A stretch of 64,000 nucleotides of DNA from Protonemura montana. Its lineage: Eukaryota > Arthropoda > Insecta > Plecoptera > Nemouridae. The notes beneath the pieces were generated by a model. That model did not search any database. It was not told where the DNA came from and saw only the letters and a list, made by a program, of their open reading frames with translations. Location: positions 12,342,418 to 12,406,417 of the forward strand of contig OX387605.1 of assembly GCA_947568835.1 (NCBI GenBank). The letters run 5' to 3'. Numbering within the stretch: the stretch's first letter is position 1; every line of letters starts with the position of its first letter. Both the position numbers and the translations under genes were made by a program. This document shows positions 25,527 to 39,000 of this stretch, one piece after another.

Positions 25527-28500
25527 ATGTTGAGACTGGGCGTCGGTGTGGCGTCGCGACGTCTGCCGGGCGTCTGCAGTGTCGTGCCGGCGAGGGTTAA
25601 TTCGACCGGGGTGGCCACCGGCACTGCGGCTTCGGAGCTCCCGAAAGGCTGGGATACTGCTAAGCCGTTCGACCAAATCCCGGGACCGAAGCCGTTGCCA
25701 CTGATCGGGAACATGTGGAGGTTCATGCCGGTGATTGGTGAGGGAATTATCGACGTGTTTATATGACGCTTGCTTTGTTTTGGTTGTGATTTGGATTAAT
25801 ATATTTTTTTCTCAGTGTCCGTGGGACTAGAGATTTAAGCGAAATAGGGATTTTTTCAGTCGTTCTCTTTGAATTTTTACCCGAAATAAATAAAAGAGGA
25901 TTTATGAAATATTGCTCGTGGGCTTGTGAGCGCTCTGCAACGGTCCTTGGTAATTGGCAGCGCGGAATTGCTGCGACAGTTAAGTTTCGAGATGTTTATT
26001 TCTTAATTATGACAAACTCGTCACGTGTCGAGCGTGTTGCATAAGTAGGGATTGCGCCAGATGCATGGGTGCATTTGCTTGAGCTGCACCAAGTTGTTGG
26101 TAGCATGCATTCATTAGATGGGATTCGTCTGCAGAATGACAATTATTTTATTGGTGTGACGTTGTAAAAACAAATAACAGTCTGCTTGCTAGTGAAACGG
26201 ACGCCCTGAGAAAAACTGCAGATACAATTCAACGAAGTGCATTTCAACAAAACTTTATGATTCCATGTACTTTGGCATGGCGATAAAAAATTCGCAGCGA
26301 TATTTTTATCAATCGACATATCACAAATTGTCCTTTTTTTATGAGGCAATACAATACCTTTCATCTACGAAGCAATCTAGAAAACAAGCTTTTATCTACT
26401 TCCAGCTAAAAGTGTGTTATCTCGCATATTGAATCTAATTTCACTCGCAAATGATCACGTGCTGACAATGATGTGTTATCACAAAAGTATAAAACGCCTT
26501 CGATGAGATAAAGGCAAGTCATGACAACAGGTTTCTTTGTGAAAGCTGTACGATTACAAAAAACCTAAATGTCACTTTGAAAATATGAAACCACAATTCA
26601 TTTGAGAGAAAAAAGTAGCACATCGATTTTAGCAATAGATTTTTTTATCGTTTTAAGGAAAATAAATCTAGATTTCCTTACTTATTGAACTGTGTTTACG
26701 CCATTGACATTAAACCCATGCATATTGATTTTTTTTCAAATTTAAATTAAAAATGCGTCTCTAAAAAAGCGAATGCCGTCTTAGCCCCAGCGTATAGCAA
26801 TACACACTTGTTGCTTCGTGAACAATTTAAGGCTCAGTTATTTTTACAAAACGTAAGGATGAGATTTCATACTTGGTAAAAGTTGTGCAGTACCTACCTA
26901 GCAACTAAACCAGCTAGAAATTTAGACGGTACATTATAAGTGCTTCGAATAAACCGAATTAAGCCAACCGAGACCTGATTACGTAGCAAGATAACTTTCG
27001 GACAGGAATATTCAGATCAGGCAATTGACATTAAAAAGTATCCATGCATTGTTAGCATGATTTAACATCGCACGAGTTTTTAAAATATATATAACTTTCA
27101 AAATATTAAAAAATTCTCCCTACCAATAAACCGAAAGCAGCGTTTGTTCAACAGGCGAATTCCATGGCAAGGACCTCGTCGAGCTCCACGACACCTTTAT
27201 GTCCAAGTACGGTAACATCATGCGTCTCGGTGGCATCCCTGGACGCGAAGACATGGTCATGCTTTACGTCCCCGAAGACGCCGAGCAAGTGTTCCGGAAT
27301 GAGGGCGCTTGGCCGATAAGAGAGGGCATCCACAGCTTCGCCTATTACCGGAATGTGACCAGGAAGGACTTTTTTGAGGGAGCGGGAGGCGCCCTGGCCA
27401 CGTAAGTCGTTAGTTAAATGACGTTTTAACGAAAGATCTTGCATGTGCCAGCAGGATTGATAGAATATGGCATAACATCTAATAAAAATATGATTTTTCT
27501 CCGTCTCGTTATAGCAACTAAAGACATGCAGTTGAAAATAAAATATTTAAAAGACAAACTATGTCTTGATTGCAGATTTTATTCGATTGATTCTTAAATG
27601 TGAGTGAAAAATCTTTGTATTGCACTTTAATTGACCTATCGTGTAACTGAATTTGACCCAGCTGATACCAACATGCTCCTAGGAGAGACTGAACAAAATT
27701 ATCTCGCTTAATTTATCGCGTTGCGTGCCTTCTAGGCGAGGTAGCATCGAACCTGGGTATCGCGAGCTCAGTAACTAACGCAATTGCTAGGGGGTCAACG
27801 AAGTGTTTCTACTTTCAAGGCGGCACCGGACTTGCAGGCTCGATGACCTGGCGATCGATCCAAGAAGCCTTCTTTCTCAACCTCGCCGAGTGTGTGACGC
27901 GAATGTCGATGAGGTGGATAACAATGTAGGGCTTACAGAGACAAATCTTTGAGTCAACCTCCGGACGCACGATAGAACCGCGGGAGAACGTTTAAAGAAC
28001 GTTTTTGTATTTTGTACGCTTCGGCAATGATGCCGTGAGATTTGGTGGTTAGTAAATGGATGGAGAATTGTGTGTCTATACAAGATAATTGGCTGCAGTA
28101 GGGGGCCCGAGCTGGTTTGATGACATGGTGTACACATTATAACACCGAAGTTAAGCAACACTGCGCTAGGTGTCTGGTATCAGTTGAGTGACCGTCACAC
28201 ACATTACCAGTTCTGTTTTAGAGATAGGCTGGAGGGATGCAAGTTGGTACAGCAACTTCAGTCGACTTGCTTATCAACTTTTCAACAGCTTGGCTTTGTG
28301 GAGATATTTTGTTGTATTGTCCTTTTATTTGGAAGGGACGTTAAACCGGTGGTACCCTTGGTGCTCTTTGACAGGAGTAGGCCACGTGCCGGTACTAGGT
28401 TTTCCCTCCTTCCTTCTAGACTAGGTTAGGTTTATTATCATCCACTCATTCACCGACGCCATTAGACCAGAGCAGCAGAGCCAGTTGTCAAAACAATGCG

Positions 28501-31500
28501 TCGCTAAACCCCACTAATAAATCAACCAACTACTAATCAATGTTTCAGACAAGGTGAGGAGTGGAGTAAGTTCCGGTCCACTGTGAACCAGCCGATGATG
28601 CAGCCTCGCGTGGCGAAAGTCTACGTGGCGCCCATAGACCAAGTGGCAGGGGATTTCCTCAAAAGGTAAGCCCGTCGTCTCCGTCGGCCCGTTCTTTTTT
28701 TTTACACGAGATAAAACTCTGTTTCCCTTATACCTATGTTTATCGACATAAGTCTACCTGGGTAAGTCGTCTGTGTCTCATGTAAGATGCATTTCTTCGG
28801 CTCTGGGGAAGGGGATTTGTCGTGAAATATTGATGGGAAAGAATGGATCGGATCCCGTCTTGTGAGCGAAATATACAATATACACTTACAGAAAGAAGTA
28901 CAGAGAATTTCTACGAAACGAATCTCAAGTCTATTGTCATATAAACCAAATAGAGATATGTTATAAATCCAGTGGAAGACTAGAGCTAGTGGTTGTTATG
29001 CAAACAGTTATAGAAGCATCGCTTTCATTCCCCAAATGTCGTTTTGCCCTTTTCCAAGGATTCAATCACAATAGCAACTCCTTGGCAAAGATCAACATTT
29101 AGATATCTTGCAGCTCTCAATCGGGTTGCTTTGTTTCTCGCAGTGGCAAGACGTTCCATTGATTTGCCGAACCAACCCGAGAGCTCTAACGCAAGATAGA
29201 ACCGCTATCAGGAGACAGGCGATCTTGATCGCTAGACCTGCTTAAACTGGGGGTAATTTCAGGCAAGCTGCTTCGAGAGCCTCCGCTAATCCAATTGCTA
29301 GAGCATTCAAACACACGTAAACGATAACAATTAAACTATTAGGTGCCCCTCGAACAGCAAACACTCGTTATCTTCCACACTAACAGCATTACAAGTTAGC
29401 GAAGCAGATTCCTTGCGAGGTTACTTTCGTAGCACGCACGCTGATTACGTGCGAAATTCAGCCCGCGACGGGCAAAGTTTAACTCCTTGAGGCTGACCGT
29501 GCGAATGTGTTGGTGTCTGCAGGATCGCTACCCTCCGCGACGCCAAGGGCGAGCTGCCCGGTGACTTTATCAACGAGACCTACAAATGGGCGCTGGAGTG
29601 TAAGTTGAACAAGAGGGAGCCTACGGGGGATGTTTTCAAAGAATTTTAACTATCCATTCCCCCCCAGATTCCTTTCAACTGTGTTTTTATTCATGATTGA
29701 CCCAAAAAGGAAGACCATTCACCCACATGAAAGCAGAGAAAATATTTTCGTAATAACCAGTTGCACTTTAAGTAGTCAGGTTGATAAATGGCGATAAAGT
29801 GGGAATGTCAGCAAAAACTATTTCTACTCATAGTATAAAAATAAAAATAAAGATTAAGCTGAAGAAAATAACTTGTCGCTGAAACTGGGGTACGAAAAGC
29901 TAGCTAACACCTAAGCTAGCTTCAATCAAAAGTCTTAGTCTGACTGGCTGTCCGGGCAAGGTCAAGAGCAGAGGCCATGGAGGTGTAGGCTCGAAGACAA
30001 TGTTTGCTGAGCCAAGAAAGAAAATCCCCGTCGGGGCATGCAGGTCTCTGAAGTGAAGACGGAATCTAGCATGGCACAAGCCAAACGAGGCATGCTGCCG
30101 CCTGAACAGCAGTTCAAACATGCTCTCAGATGGGTGGTTATAATATTCCTGAAACGCCTACGAAGTATTCTTACCTAGCGAAGAGAAAAAATACCAATTC
30201 CCATTCCGAACCGTTGCAAGACAAATAGCAATTGAACGATGGGTAAAAAAGCTCCGAGATGGAGCATTAATCACGAGATATTTCATAAAACGAATTATAA
30301 AATAGGGAATTTGTTGAAAGAGTTTGATTACGTGCTCGTGAGCACTGAGTGGAACGGTACTGTGAGGGATGAAGCACTTTTGGGGTTTTAATAAGGCTTA
30401 AGTAGTTGAGCTTGAATACCAAGAGAGCGAGATAGAGCTCAATTAAAATTTGATGTGCATTACCTTTAACGAGCATTGAGACGTCTTTAAACTGTAATGA
30501 CTTTTGATAAATTATTGAAAAGTTGACCTTCTATTTTTACTGCCCTCTCAGCACGCTACGAGGCAAAGTCTTAGCCAAGCAACGATAAATTAAGTGATAA
30601 ATATCAACGATTATTTGATTCTATTAAAACTCGCAGTTAAAAACTTTAATGTGTCGGTGAAAACGGCGAGCGGAAATTTTAACGGGAGTTTTCTCGGCCC
30701 GTTTGCAGCCATCGTGATGATTGCGCTGGATACTAGACTGGGATGCCTCGAGGGCAAACTGAGCCCCGACTCCGAGGCCCAGATGATGATCGACAACGTG
30801 CAGGTCATCTTCAACAGCATGTTCATCATGGACACGAAGATACCTTTCTGGAAAATCTACAGCACCAAAACATGGAAGAGCTTCGTCAAGGCAATGGACT
30901 CAATGACCAAGTGAGAATTACTCTTTTAGAACGCCTATTCATCGGGTGATGGTTGGTACCTCCGTAAGACCCAAATTCTGTACCCGCACCCTATTTCACC
31001 CTAAGGGAAATGTGCTTTAATCTCACCGAAGTGTACCTAGCGCTACTAGACAGAACCATTCGGTTTCAAAACTGCATAGTTATAAAGTTAAGCTTTTTTT
31101 TGGAGTCACAGCGTAGAATCTCGTGGCCTTAAGCTTATTTATAATAACATTGGGATCTCTTGAAAGATGCAAAACCACTGTTTTTCTACAGATAAACGGA
31201 GATTGCCAAGCTCTTGTAATTGTCTTTAGTTTTGAGCTAAAAAATAGCCTCGGGCTGAGGTTATAGTTTTTAGTTTTAGTACCCTCAGCGTTTGTCTTCA
31301 ACTTTAAATATATTTCTTCCAGCTGTACCCCTTATTACAGTTAAGTTCGGGTTCTCACAATCCCAACCAAGCCATTAGTTGTGAAGAGAAGGGTTGGTTA
31401 GCCTAGACAGTCGTCCCCGGCTCCTCGAGCTGTACGGTTCGCTTTGCAGGCTTAAAAAGTGGTATTTTTAATAAAGCAAACTTACAAATACTTACGTTGA

Positions 31501-33735
31501 CGTTTAATTTGCGAGTGAATTTGTTAAACTTTTAAAACTGCCATGTCAGTGGTGGTTTACTTAATGCACCCTACAGTGTCAACGCAACGTTCTTTGCAGA
31601 CTATCCATGAAGTACATCGACAAGTCCCGCGAGCGCTTGGCCGCACTACCAGCAGACAGCCCACACGAGAAGAGCGTCTTGGAGCGCATCTTAGAGCGAG
31701 ATCCCAACCCAAAGACGGCGTGCACGATGGCCTTAGACATGATGATTGCTGGCGTGGACACGGTAAGTCAACTACCAACATTTCAGAACGACACCATCAA
31801 TTGTTTGGGCTTGCACGAACAGGTCCAAATATCATCAGTGTCTGGTGGTCAAATGTTTACAGAAATCACTCCATTGTTTGAATCGATAAATTTCTGACCG
31901 AAGGTGTTATATCAGACGCCAACAGACAATCGCCAGTCTTATTTCAATCATCTTCAATTCTAAGTACTCAACTCACGAACCTTAGATTGTAACTCAGAAT
32001 GTCCATCTCAAAATGTTCATAAAGTCTGAGTATCTCAAAAAATGCTAACAACTAATATTCCATCATCACCCTTTTCCTCTCACTTTTTCTTTCGGTAAAT
32101 TAGCTCCGTATCGAGCTTCGCTGCAAATACATGTATCCTAATAATGACAAGATTTTCATGAGACAATCATGCATAGACCGACATTTCTCTGTTGTGCAGA
32201 CTTCCACGTCTGTAGCGTTCTTGCTGTACCATCTTGCGACGCACCCCGAGAAGCAAACGAAGCTACAGAAGGAGATCGACACGGTGATTCCACGGGGAAC
32301 CACCACGCCGATCACGGCAGACAACCTGAACGACCTGAAGTATCTCCGGGCGTGCATCAAGGAATCGATGAGGTGAGAAAATGGCGTGTTTTTCTCTCCG
32401 CCGCTTGCCGCCTAATGGCAGGTTTATGCAGCGGTGGAGCGAACGGCCATATTTGTTAGGTGACTTTTAGCGTCTTGTTTATCATAGGGGATGAAGTACA
32501 TGTATACTACAAGCTGATGAAATTTGTATTCAGAGGTCAGTTCCGTGAGATTTAATGCATTCAGCTGGGGGAAACGAAAGGGACTGAGAAAATGCAATTA
32601 TAATGTGGATGAGATCACTGGTCTGCTTGGTTCCAACAAGTGTTTCTTCCCGGGTTATTTTAACTAATCATGTATTTCTTGTTTCCTGACGCAGGATCAC
32701 ACCGATTGCAATCGCCAACATGAGGAAATCCGTCAAAGAACTGGTGATTCAAGGATACAGAATTCCCAAGGGCGTAAGTTTCTTTAACCTTTAAAATAGG
32801 CTGGTAAGGTTGTCGCAGGGTAAAATTAGCGTTGCTTATTCTCGCACCAGAGACGGCCACTATAGGCGAATTAGGCTGAGCCATTAATCCTGATGGAAGC
32901 ACAAGTAAAGGGTGCATTTGGCGCGCAGACCACGTCGGTGGCTGCAGTAATCAACGTTAAGTCGACCGCGCCCTGAATGCAATTACAAATACGAGGTTTC
33001 ATGAGACTAAATGCACTTGGTAGCTGCACACGTTTTCAGACAGTGCCTTGTGCATATGCGCATTAGAAATGTGTCTTCTGATAATAATATGATGCACAGA
33101 AATGCAGTGAGAATGGCATGCAGATGAATTTTCAGCGAAAATATTGTCAAAATGAATAAAAATCCTTTCATACCCCCCGCCCAGAGAAGTGCTTATTTAA
33201 AAAAAAGGTAGCCACGGCTAAAAAAAAGCATGGAAATAGTCTGACCGCACGTGCGCTTGAACTATACACCCAATTATGGTAATTTTTATGAGAAAACAGG
33301 TGATTGACGACGATATTCTTCCAGACGGACATAGGGATTGGCCACATAACTATGTGCCATATGGAAAAGAACTATCCCCAGGCCAAAGAGTTCATTCCCG
33401 AGAGGTGGATGAAGGGCGAGCAAGAAAACACTGACAAAACAGCGAATCCTTTCGTGTTCCTGCCCTTCGGGTTCGGCCCTCGGAGCTGCGTCGGCCGCCG
33501 ATTCGCCGAGCTCGAGATCGAAGTCCTTGTTACCAAGGTACACGTCGCAAACGAGGTCAAAGAAAGGTGAAAGGTAGTTCAAGATTAACTAGCGATTAAC
33601 CATGGGAATGTTATCTAATTTCAGATCGTGCAGGCGTACCAGATTGAGTGGCACCAACCACCCCTAGAGTCAGAGAGCAAGCTTTTGAACACGATTAAAT
33701 CGCCGTTGAAGTTTACGCTGATCGACAGGAAGTAG
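25527..33735 (+). CDS. Mitochondrial-clan cytochrome P450 (CYP301/CYP49/CYP12-like), complete, 10 exons, 530 aa
   Basis: Heme-thiolate monooxygenase, expected in the mitochondrial matrix or inner membrane and reduced by adrenodoxin-type ferredoxin; its substrate cannot be told from sequence. Exons: 25527-25737, 27155-27401, 28549-28665, 29523-29599, 30709-30910, 31600-31762, 32200-32372, 32695-32773, 33325-33537, 33625-33735. All introns are GT-AG. The sum is 1593 nt, open throughout and ending in TAG. Visible motifs: arginine-containing presequence with no acidic residue before about 37; proline hinge PGPK at 52-55; C-helix W158-x3-R162; I-helix AGVDTTS at 335-341; K-helix E394-S-M-R397; PERW at 448-451; heme loop FGFGPRSCVG ending at 480, with Cys478 as thiolate ligand; then RRFAELE. 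About 530 residues is normal for the clan. The start is the first ATG after an in-frame TGA at 25473-25475. All key residues are present, so it looks functional. Assignment to the CYP301/49/12 group is from remembered family sequence; the exact subfamily is unresolved. Confidence 0.95.
25539..25574 (+). repeat. GGCGTC island inside P450 exon 1 (presequence-coding)
   Basis: Three copies of GGCGTC or its variant GGCGTCG, plus CGCGACGTC, lie between codons 5 and 16 of the P450. They encode the stretch from Gly5 to Val16, including the arginine pair at 11-12. The same hexamer forms dispersed islands elsewhere in the window (for example 9821, 23530, 35777, 60809), none of which is in recognised coding sequence. 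The overlap is seen directly; that the presequence arose from such an island is inference. Confidence 0.6.
28100..28545 (+). mobile_element. SINE with 5S-rRNA-like head, in P450 intron 2
   Basis: The head around 28142-28194 resembles the internal promoter of 5S rRNA: GAAGTTAAGCAAC (5S box A region) followed about 30 nt later by GAGTGACCG (5S box C region). The body that follows (about 28240-28490) is homologous to a second copy at 13205-13560 on the minus strand; both share TTGGTGCTCTT-type and GACAGGA(A/G)TAGGC blocks. The 3' tail is A-rich with an AATAAATCAACCAAC stretch. This structure matches the 5S-derived SINE3 class. The left end is approximate and I saw no clear target-site duplication. 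The right end runs into the splice acceptor of P450 exon 3. Confidence 0.75.
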
Positions 33736-34049
33736 CTGATGGCTTCGACTTGACTCGGGTGACCCGGGCGTCAGCGTTGACCTTGAGCTGGGAGTGTGCC
33801 CGGAATTTGAAATCGGCGATTGCTGCCGATCAAATGTTACCAACTTTCAAGGGTGTATAATAATTCGTTGCGAAGTGATACCAACCCGAAATGACGAATC
33901 TGGGACCAAATATATGTACGAGACACAAAATATCTCTCTATTTTAATAAGCTCAGTGAAATGTAATGTCACAACTGTAAATAGCTCTCAAATATTTTTTA
34001 TCTTTTAAGTGCATTTCAATTGGTATTGTTTCCATTCAGGATACAACCG

Positions 34050-34055
34050 AATAAA
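34050..34055 (+). promoter_or_regulatory. Polyadenylation signal AATAAA of the P450 gene
   Basis: A canonical AATAAA lies 315 nt after the P450 stop codon, in A/T-rich DNA on the same strand. It is followed within about 20 nt by a T-rich stretch suited to cleavage and polyadenylation. The inferred 3' UTR is about 330 nt. No mRNA evidence is available. Confidence 0.6.
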
Positions 34056-35776
34056 AATGCGGACAAATTTTATTTTCTACTTTTGCTCTTTAATCCTCCT
34101 CCATTCTTTGAGAGAAAAACTTCTCCCGACGACGTTGGTTTGCATTAAAAGGAGGGGAAAAAAAACCGTGCCCCGTTGAATGTAGCTACTACGGAAAAGT
34201 TGGTCGTTCGTCTTATTCAATAGCTAATTTCCATGAGCAAAAACTTACATTCAAATGTGGTTCGACAATTTGCGTCCATGACTGCTAATTCCGCGTGGCA
34301 AGTTCGTAATTACAAAGTTTAGCACTAATGAGAACCTAACACTGTGTTTTTAATCAGCAAGTTATCCGTAGCGAAAGTCAACTCAAACGTCTTCGGACCA
34401 ATATCGATTGGTTCGAGAGCCCAAAACGCAGTGTTTTTATTAGCACTCTGTTTGCTCATGGCAAAGCAGTATAAGAGATGCCTACAACAAAGCTCCGAAT
34501 TTGTTGACTTGCCGGGAGTAAGCCGACTTCAAAACGGCAACTTCTTTAATTACATCATTACTTTCGCAGAAAGGCAGAAAAACAAATTACCTCTCTAATG
34601 CCACAATCAGAACTTTGGCCATTCAGCGCGTTACGCGTACACACGAGCATGTAGGCAGCCAGGGCGGTATCAAACAATGTTAATAGTCACTCCCTCCGAT
34701 ATAGTCCCTGTATAGTATATGGCGGCCACGACAAAGAAATTCCTATCAATACAAACCGCTCCGTTATCGCTGCTCTGTATTGGTATTACTTTCCAAGGGG
34801 ACCTGGCTTTGCGGAAGGCTTTTGTTCTCTCAGCTAGTTCCGTGGCGAAAGTTATTTAAACTAGCGGGCGAAAAACAATCAGGTTCCAGGGCGCTATCCA
34901 GCCGAAAATAATTGAATTCGCAATTCGAAGTGGGGCTTCCTTGCCTGTCCGGGCGCTCGCGATTATATTTCTGATGTATTGTTCACCTGGCATAATTCAG
35001 AACAATTTCTTTCACAATAACCACATACTAGACTTGCAAGTTCTTTATGCAATTCCTATTCCTATTTTCTACAAGCAATATTTGGCTATAAAAACTACCA
35101 TGGCAGTCACGATAAGCAACAAGCCAAGACCGACGTTTATCAAGTTAAAAAATGAAGACAAAATAAACAAAAACTTTTGGCATGGGGTGTCGGCTACGAA
35201 ATCCACCAAGTCCTCAGCAAGCATTTTCTTCAATCAAACGCTCTCAGACACTTGTGTTTACTTCCCACGAGATTGACGTGTCCTCGGAGAACAGGCGCGC
35301 GTCGCTGCGAGACTCCATTTCTCTTTTTCGGCCTGATCCATCCATTATTTCAAGTCCTCCTGCCTTCCCAACCCACGAGCACGCCGATCAAACTAGCAGC
35401 ACCGAGCCCGCTTAGCGGCGACGTGTTGGGACGTTAATTTCGCGACTTATATCTGCGTCAGAGTGCCTATTGATTTCGGCAGAAGAGTTTTCTATTTGGC
35501 AACGACAGACTCGATCAAGTCTAAAACCGCATGTATGTTGCCATCGCCGCTCTTTTTATTTACTTTTTTTCGACGCCGAGAAGAAACGTGGCGTCGAGCT
35601 ATTCTCAGAGGTGGCGCTCTGAACCTTCTCCGGCCCCTCACCGCTCCATCCTTCCCCTTTAGCCGGGAAGGAGTGAATCAGGATCAGAGCTGGCTTAGGC
35701 GACATCATAATAACGAACACACAGCTGACACGAGGTCCGGCGGTCTAAGCCAGCCCAGGATAAATCTGATAAACAC

Positions 35777-35856
35777 GGCGACGCCTGTGCCGACGTCGTC
35801 GTCGACGCCGCCGCCAACGTCGGCATAGGCGTCGGTGCACGGCGTCGCGAGGCGCC
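35777..35856. repeat. GGCGTC/GACGCC island
   Basis: Dense: GCGACGCC, GACGTCGTCGTCGACGCC, AACGTCGG, GGCGTCGG and GGCGTCGCG within 80 bp. Confidence 0.85.
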
Positions 35857-36001
35857 TTCTAAAGCAATTACATGTATTAGCTGCTCGTTTTGATCCTATT
35901 CATCGACCCTCGTCGTCGCTGCCGAGACCTGGCGCGCTGCAGAGACGGGGTAATCCCCAAATTACCTACGCGAACATGACGTGCGAGTTCGCAATCCTGC
36001 G

Positions 36002-36035
36002 AGACGCCGACGTCGACGCCGACGCCGACGCTGAC
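36002..36035. repeat. GGCGTC/GACGCC island
   Basis: GACGCCGACGTCGACGCCGA continuing as GACGCC tandem units. One of the most regular copies. Confidence 0.85.
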
Positions 36036-39000
36036 AGGCAGATGACGAGATAATGGCGGACGCAAGGCAAGCATTGGACACGTCTGAAGATGCACCAGCT
36101 TATTGACTGAAATTAGGGAAATCTGCTTTATATGCCTTGTGATTCACGAGAAATTTAATCAAAACTTCTTGTTACCATATAAAACGAAGACGTGAATCGC
36201 TAGGAAAATGATTAGTTGTTTGTCTTTATATACCACCTCAACAGAATAACCACTTCATTATCATTGAAATTTAATTGATCTCATTTTCTTCAAAGTTGAA
36301 TCCCACATTGCACGTAATTGCTTTTCCAAGTTCTAAATTCCTCGGTTCAGTATATCTCCGTGGCGACGGTGGCGGCGACCGCGTGCTAACCCGAGGCCAA
36401 GAGAAAGAAGTGAGGGAATATTTGTATGAACTTCTCGCTAACTTTATCATCGCTGCTGCAAATAATAATTGGCAAAATATCACAAAGACGTGCGGGGCGC
36501 GTGGGTCCCGGCGTTCGTACAAGCTGGCCATCGATTAGCCGGTTGGCGCACGGAGCAATTTGGCCATAATGAGGAGCTGCTCCTTCTTTATCCTCGTCGA
36601 CTTCGTCTTCATGTTCTTCTTCGTCGTCTTCGACGACTGTTTTCCAGCAGGCTTCTGCGAGCAACTCTAATGGCACCAGAAAAAACGCAGCGAGGGGAAG
36701 AAACGCAATAAAAAAACCAAATGTCTACTCCAAGACACGTCGTTATGGCACCGGAAAACTGTTGAATTTTCAAATAATAATTCAAACATGCTATTTTTTC
36801 CGCTTAAAAAAAGTCAAAGCGTTCTGTACATCAAATATCAATTTTCCGGAAGCCTCATCTTGCAGGCGGAGAGTAAAAAGCGACCTCTTAGACCAGCCGA
36901 AAGCAGCGAACGATATGCCATGCCCTGTGCATGCATCACGAGCCGACTCCGCGAGTGATAAATCGGTTTCAAATTCTCTTTTAATGCCTCGTACGTAACG
37001 ATCAATAATAACCCGATTGCCGGTTGCGGTTGCCAGGCGCAAGGTGAGTTTGGGGTGGAGGTCTTCGCATGCTGTACACGTCCGCATAACTGCCAGAGGA
37101 AGTAACATATTTGACATTAGGATTCCGGCAATCTCCAGCTAAACTCCCCCCGTGTTGTGTTCTGTTGTAGTAGCCTTGCTTGGAAGCTCGTAGCTTTAGC
37201 CGTGCAGCCGACGAGGTAAACACCGGGAAAATACAATATTTCTCTCTTCTATTATCTTGTCACACTCAGCGGGATTCGCTAGGGAAACAATTTGCAAGAG
37301 GAAAGTCACCGAGTTCAATCTCGATTCGGTTCACGAGTCGATTTCAGCCGGTGAAAAATGACAGGGCACACAGCACAGTGTCGCGGAGACTTTGGCGATA
37401 CGTTTTCAAGTTGGCGTCAAGAGAAGAACTAGACAGCCATCACAATTAAAAACTACGCTCTGTTAATGTCTCGATGACGTGAAACTATTTTAACAATTAT
37501 GCAAATTCAAATGACGTCTCCTCTCGCAGTAAGTTAAGAGTATTTTGTCATGCAAATTTTATTTTAGAGAATACAAATCATCGGCGTATAATATACACAG
37601 AGGACACAAAAGAATAATTTATCCTGAAGAAACGGAACAAGATTCATTCCCTGACTTCTCGCCATTACGACGTTTTTTGCTGCGCGACTCTCTTTTCATA
37701 TTAGGCCTTTCAGTTCGACTTCAAACTCTCTGATTTGAATGAATATTAAATCTACTTTTCCACACAAGTTAAAAAAAAAACTTCGGAATAGAGTCGTTAG
37801 CGACGAAAGAGCGACTCAGCCTTGCAAATGTAACGACATGTGCTTGCTATCATAAAATGTACGGTAACTAATAAGACGTACACCTTGGCACCCTTCGAAA
37901 TATTTATTTTGCCATACCTTCGACTTTGAAAGAGCACCTCTCAGAATGACTATCATTGCTCTCGTCTTCGCCAGGGGTCGGATGGGGACGGGCTATAGAA
38001 AACTGAGTGCTTCGTCTCCGAAATTAATATTACAGAGCCGTGACACGCGGCAATTATCATTTGCGTCAAGTTTGGTGCTCCGACATTGGCGCAGCAACGG
38101 CAGGCAGTGCCTAATGGAGCACTCTCCGAACACCGGTAATTACCTACGTAGATGCAGCAGCCAGCCAACCACCAGAGTCGCCATCGAGACTCGCAATTTT
38201 AACTGCTGATAATGCCTGGCACGCCGGGGACCTGTGCATCGTGCCTTTCGCGACACATTAGATTGGAAATTGTCCCAGAAATGCATGTTTTATCTCGAAA
38301 TTAATTGCGAACTTTGCGGTGGTGTGCGGAGGGTGGAAAAAAGTGTGGCAAGGATGAAAAGCAAGCTGCAACACGTGAATAACGCGCTGCGCGTTTTGGC
38401 GAACGTTTTTCTAATCTGGGGGAGAATTTAATTAAATTAAAATACACATTAAAATCATGCGATGTTAAAGCACAGCACAGAGAGCAAAACGTGTTGACAC
38501 TTTGAAGCTAAATTTTATATTGCGTGCAAAGATGTAGCACATGCAGCAAAAGAAATGTATTTCGATAAAAATATTACAAAGTGAATCGTAGTTGGCAAGT
38601 GCATTCAGCAAACGAGAGATTACAAATCGGAAACTGATTAGCGATTCGACAGGATCTGCCGTCGAGTGAAATTAATTTGCTCGTTGATTGATGACCACCC
38701 GATTTTGTCGAAATGAAAAACACATTTCGCCAGAAAACACACTCCCAATAGCTGACTTGTGGAGTCACGTTATGAAATGTGATGAAATAGCCGTCACTTT
38801 CAATTATTGAAATCCATGCTCGGCGCTCCGCACGATGGCGACTGCTGCTGCTTCATCGTGGCGAAGTCGCGTTTCGACGCTGGTGATTGCCTATTAGTTG
38901 GAGCGGCACGGGCGAGGTGATTGCCAGCTCATCAACGACTCTTTCGCACAACTGTGTGGTTTCAATCAGACCTGCTCTATAGACGCCGTCACCGACGTTT

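Noticed and set aside
28142..28194. Functional 5S rRNA gene
   Set aside because: Only the internal-promoter region resembles 5S rRNA. The 5' and 3' halves do not pair, and the sequence continues into a repeat body with a relative at 13.2 kb, so it is a SINE head.
36386..36676. Minus-strand ORF with a run of Glu and Asp
   Set aside because: The acidic run is the translation of an imperfect TCG/TTC simple repeat. The rest has no domain and no supporting splice sites.
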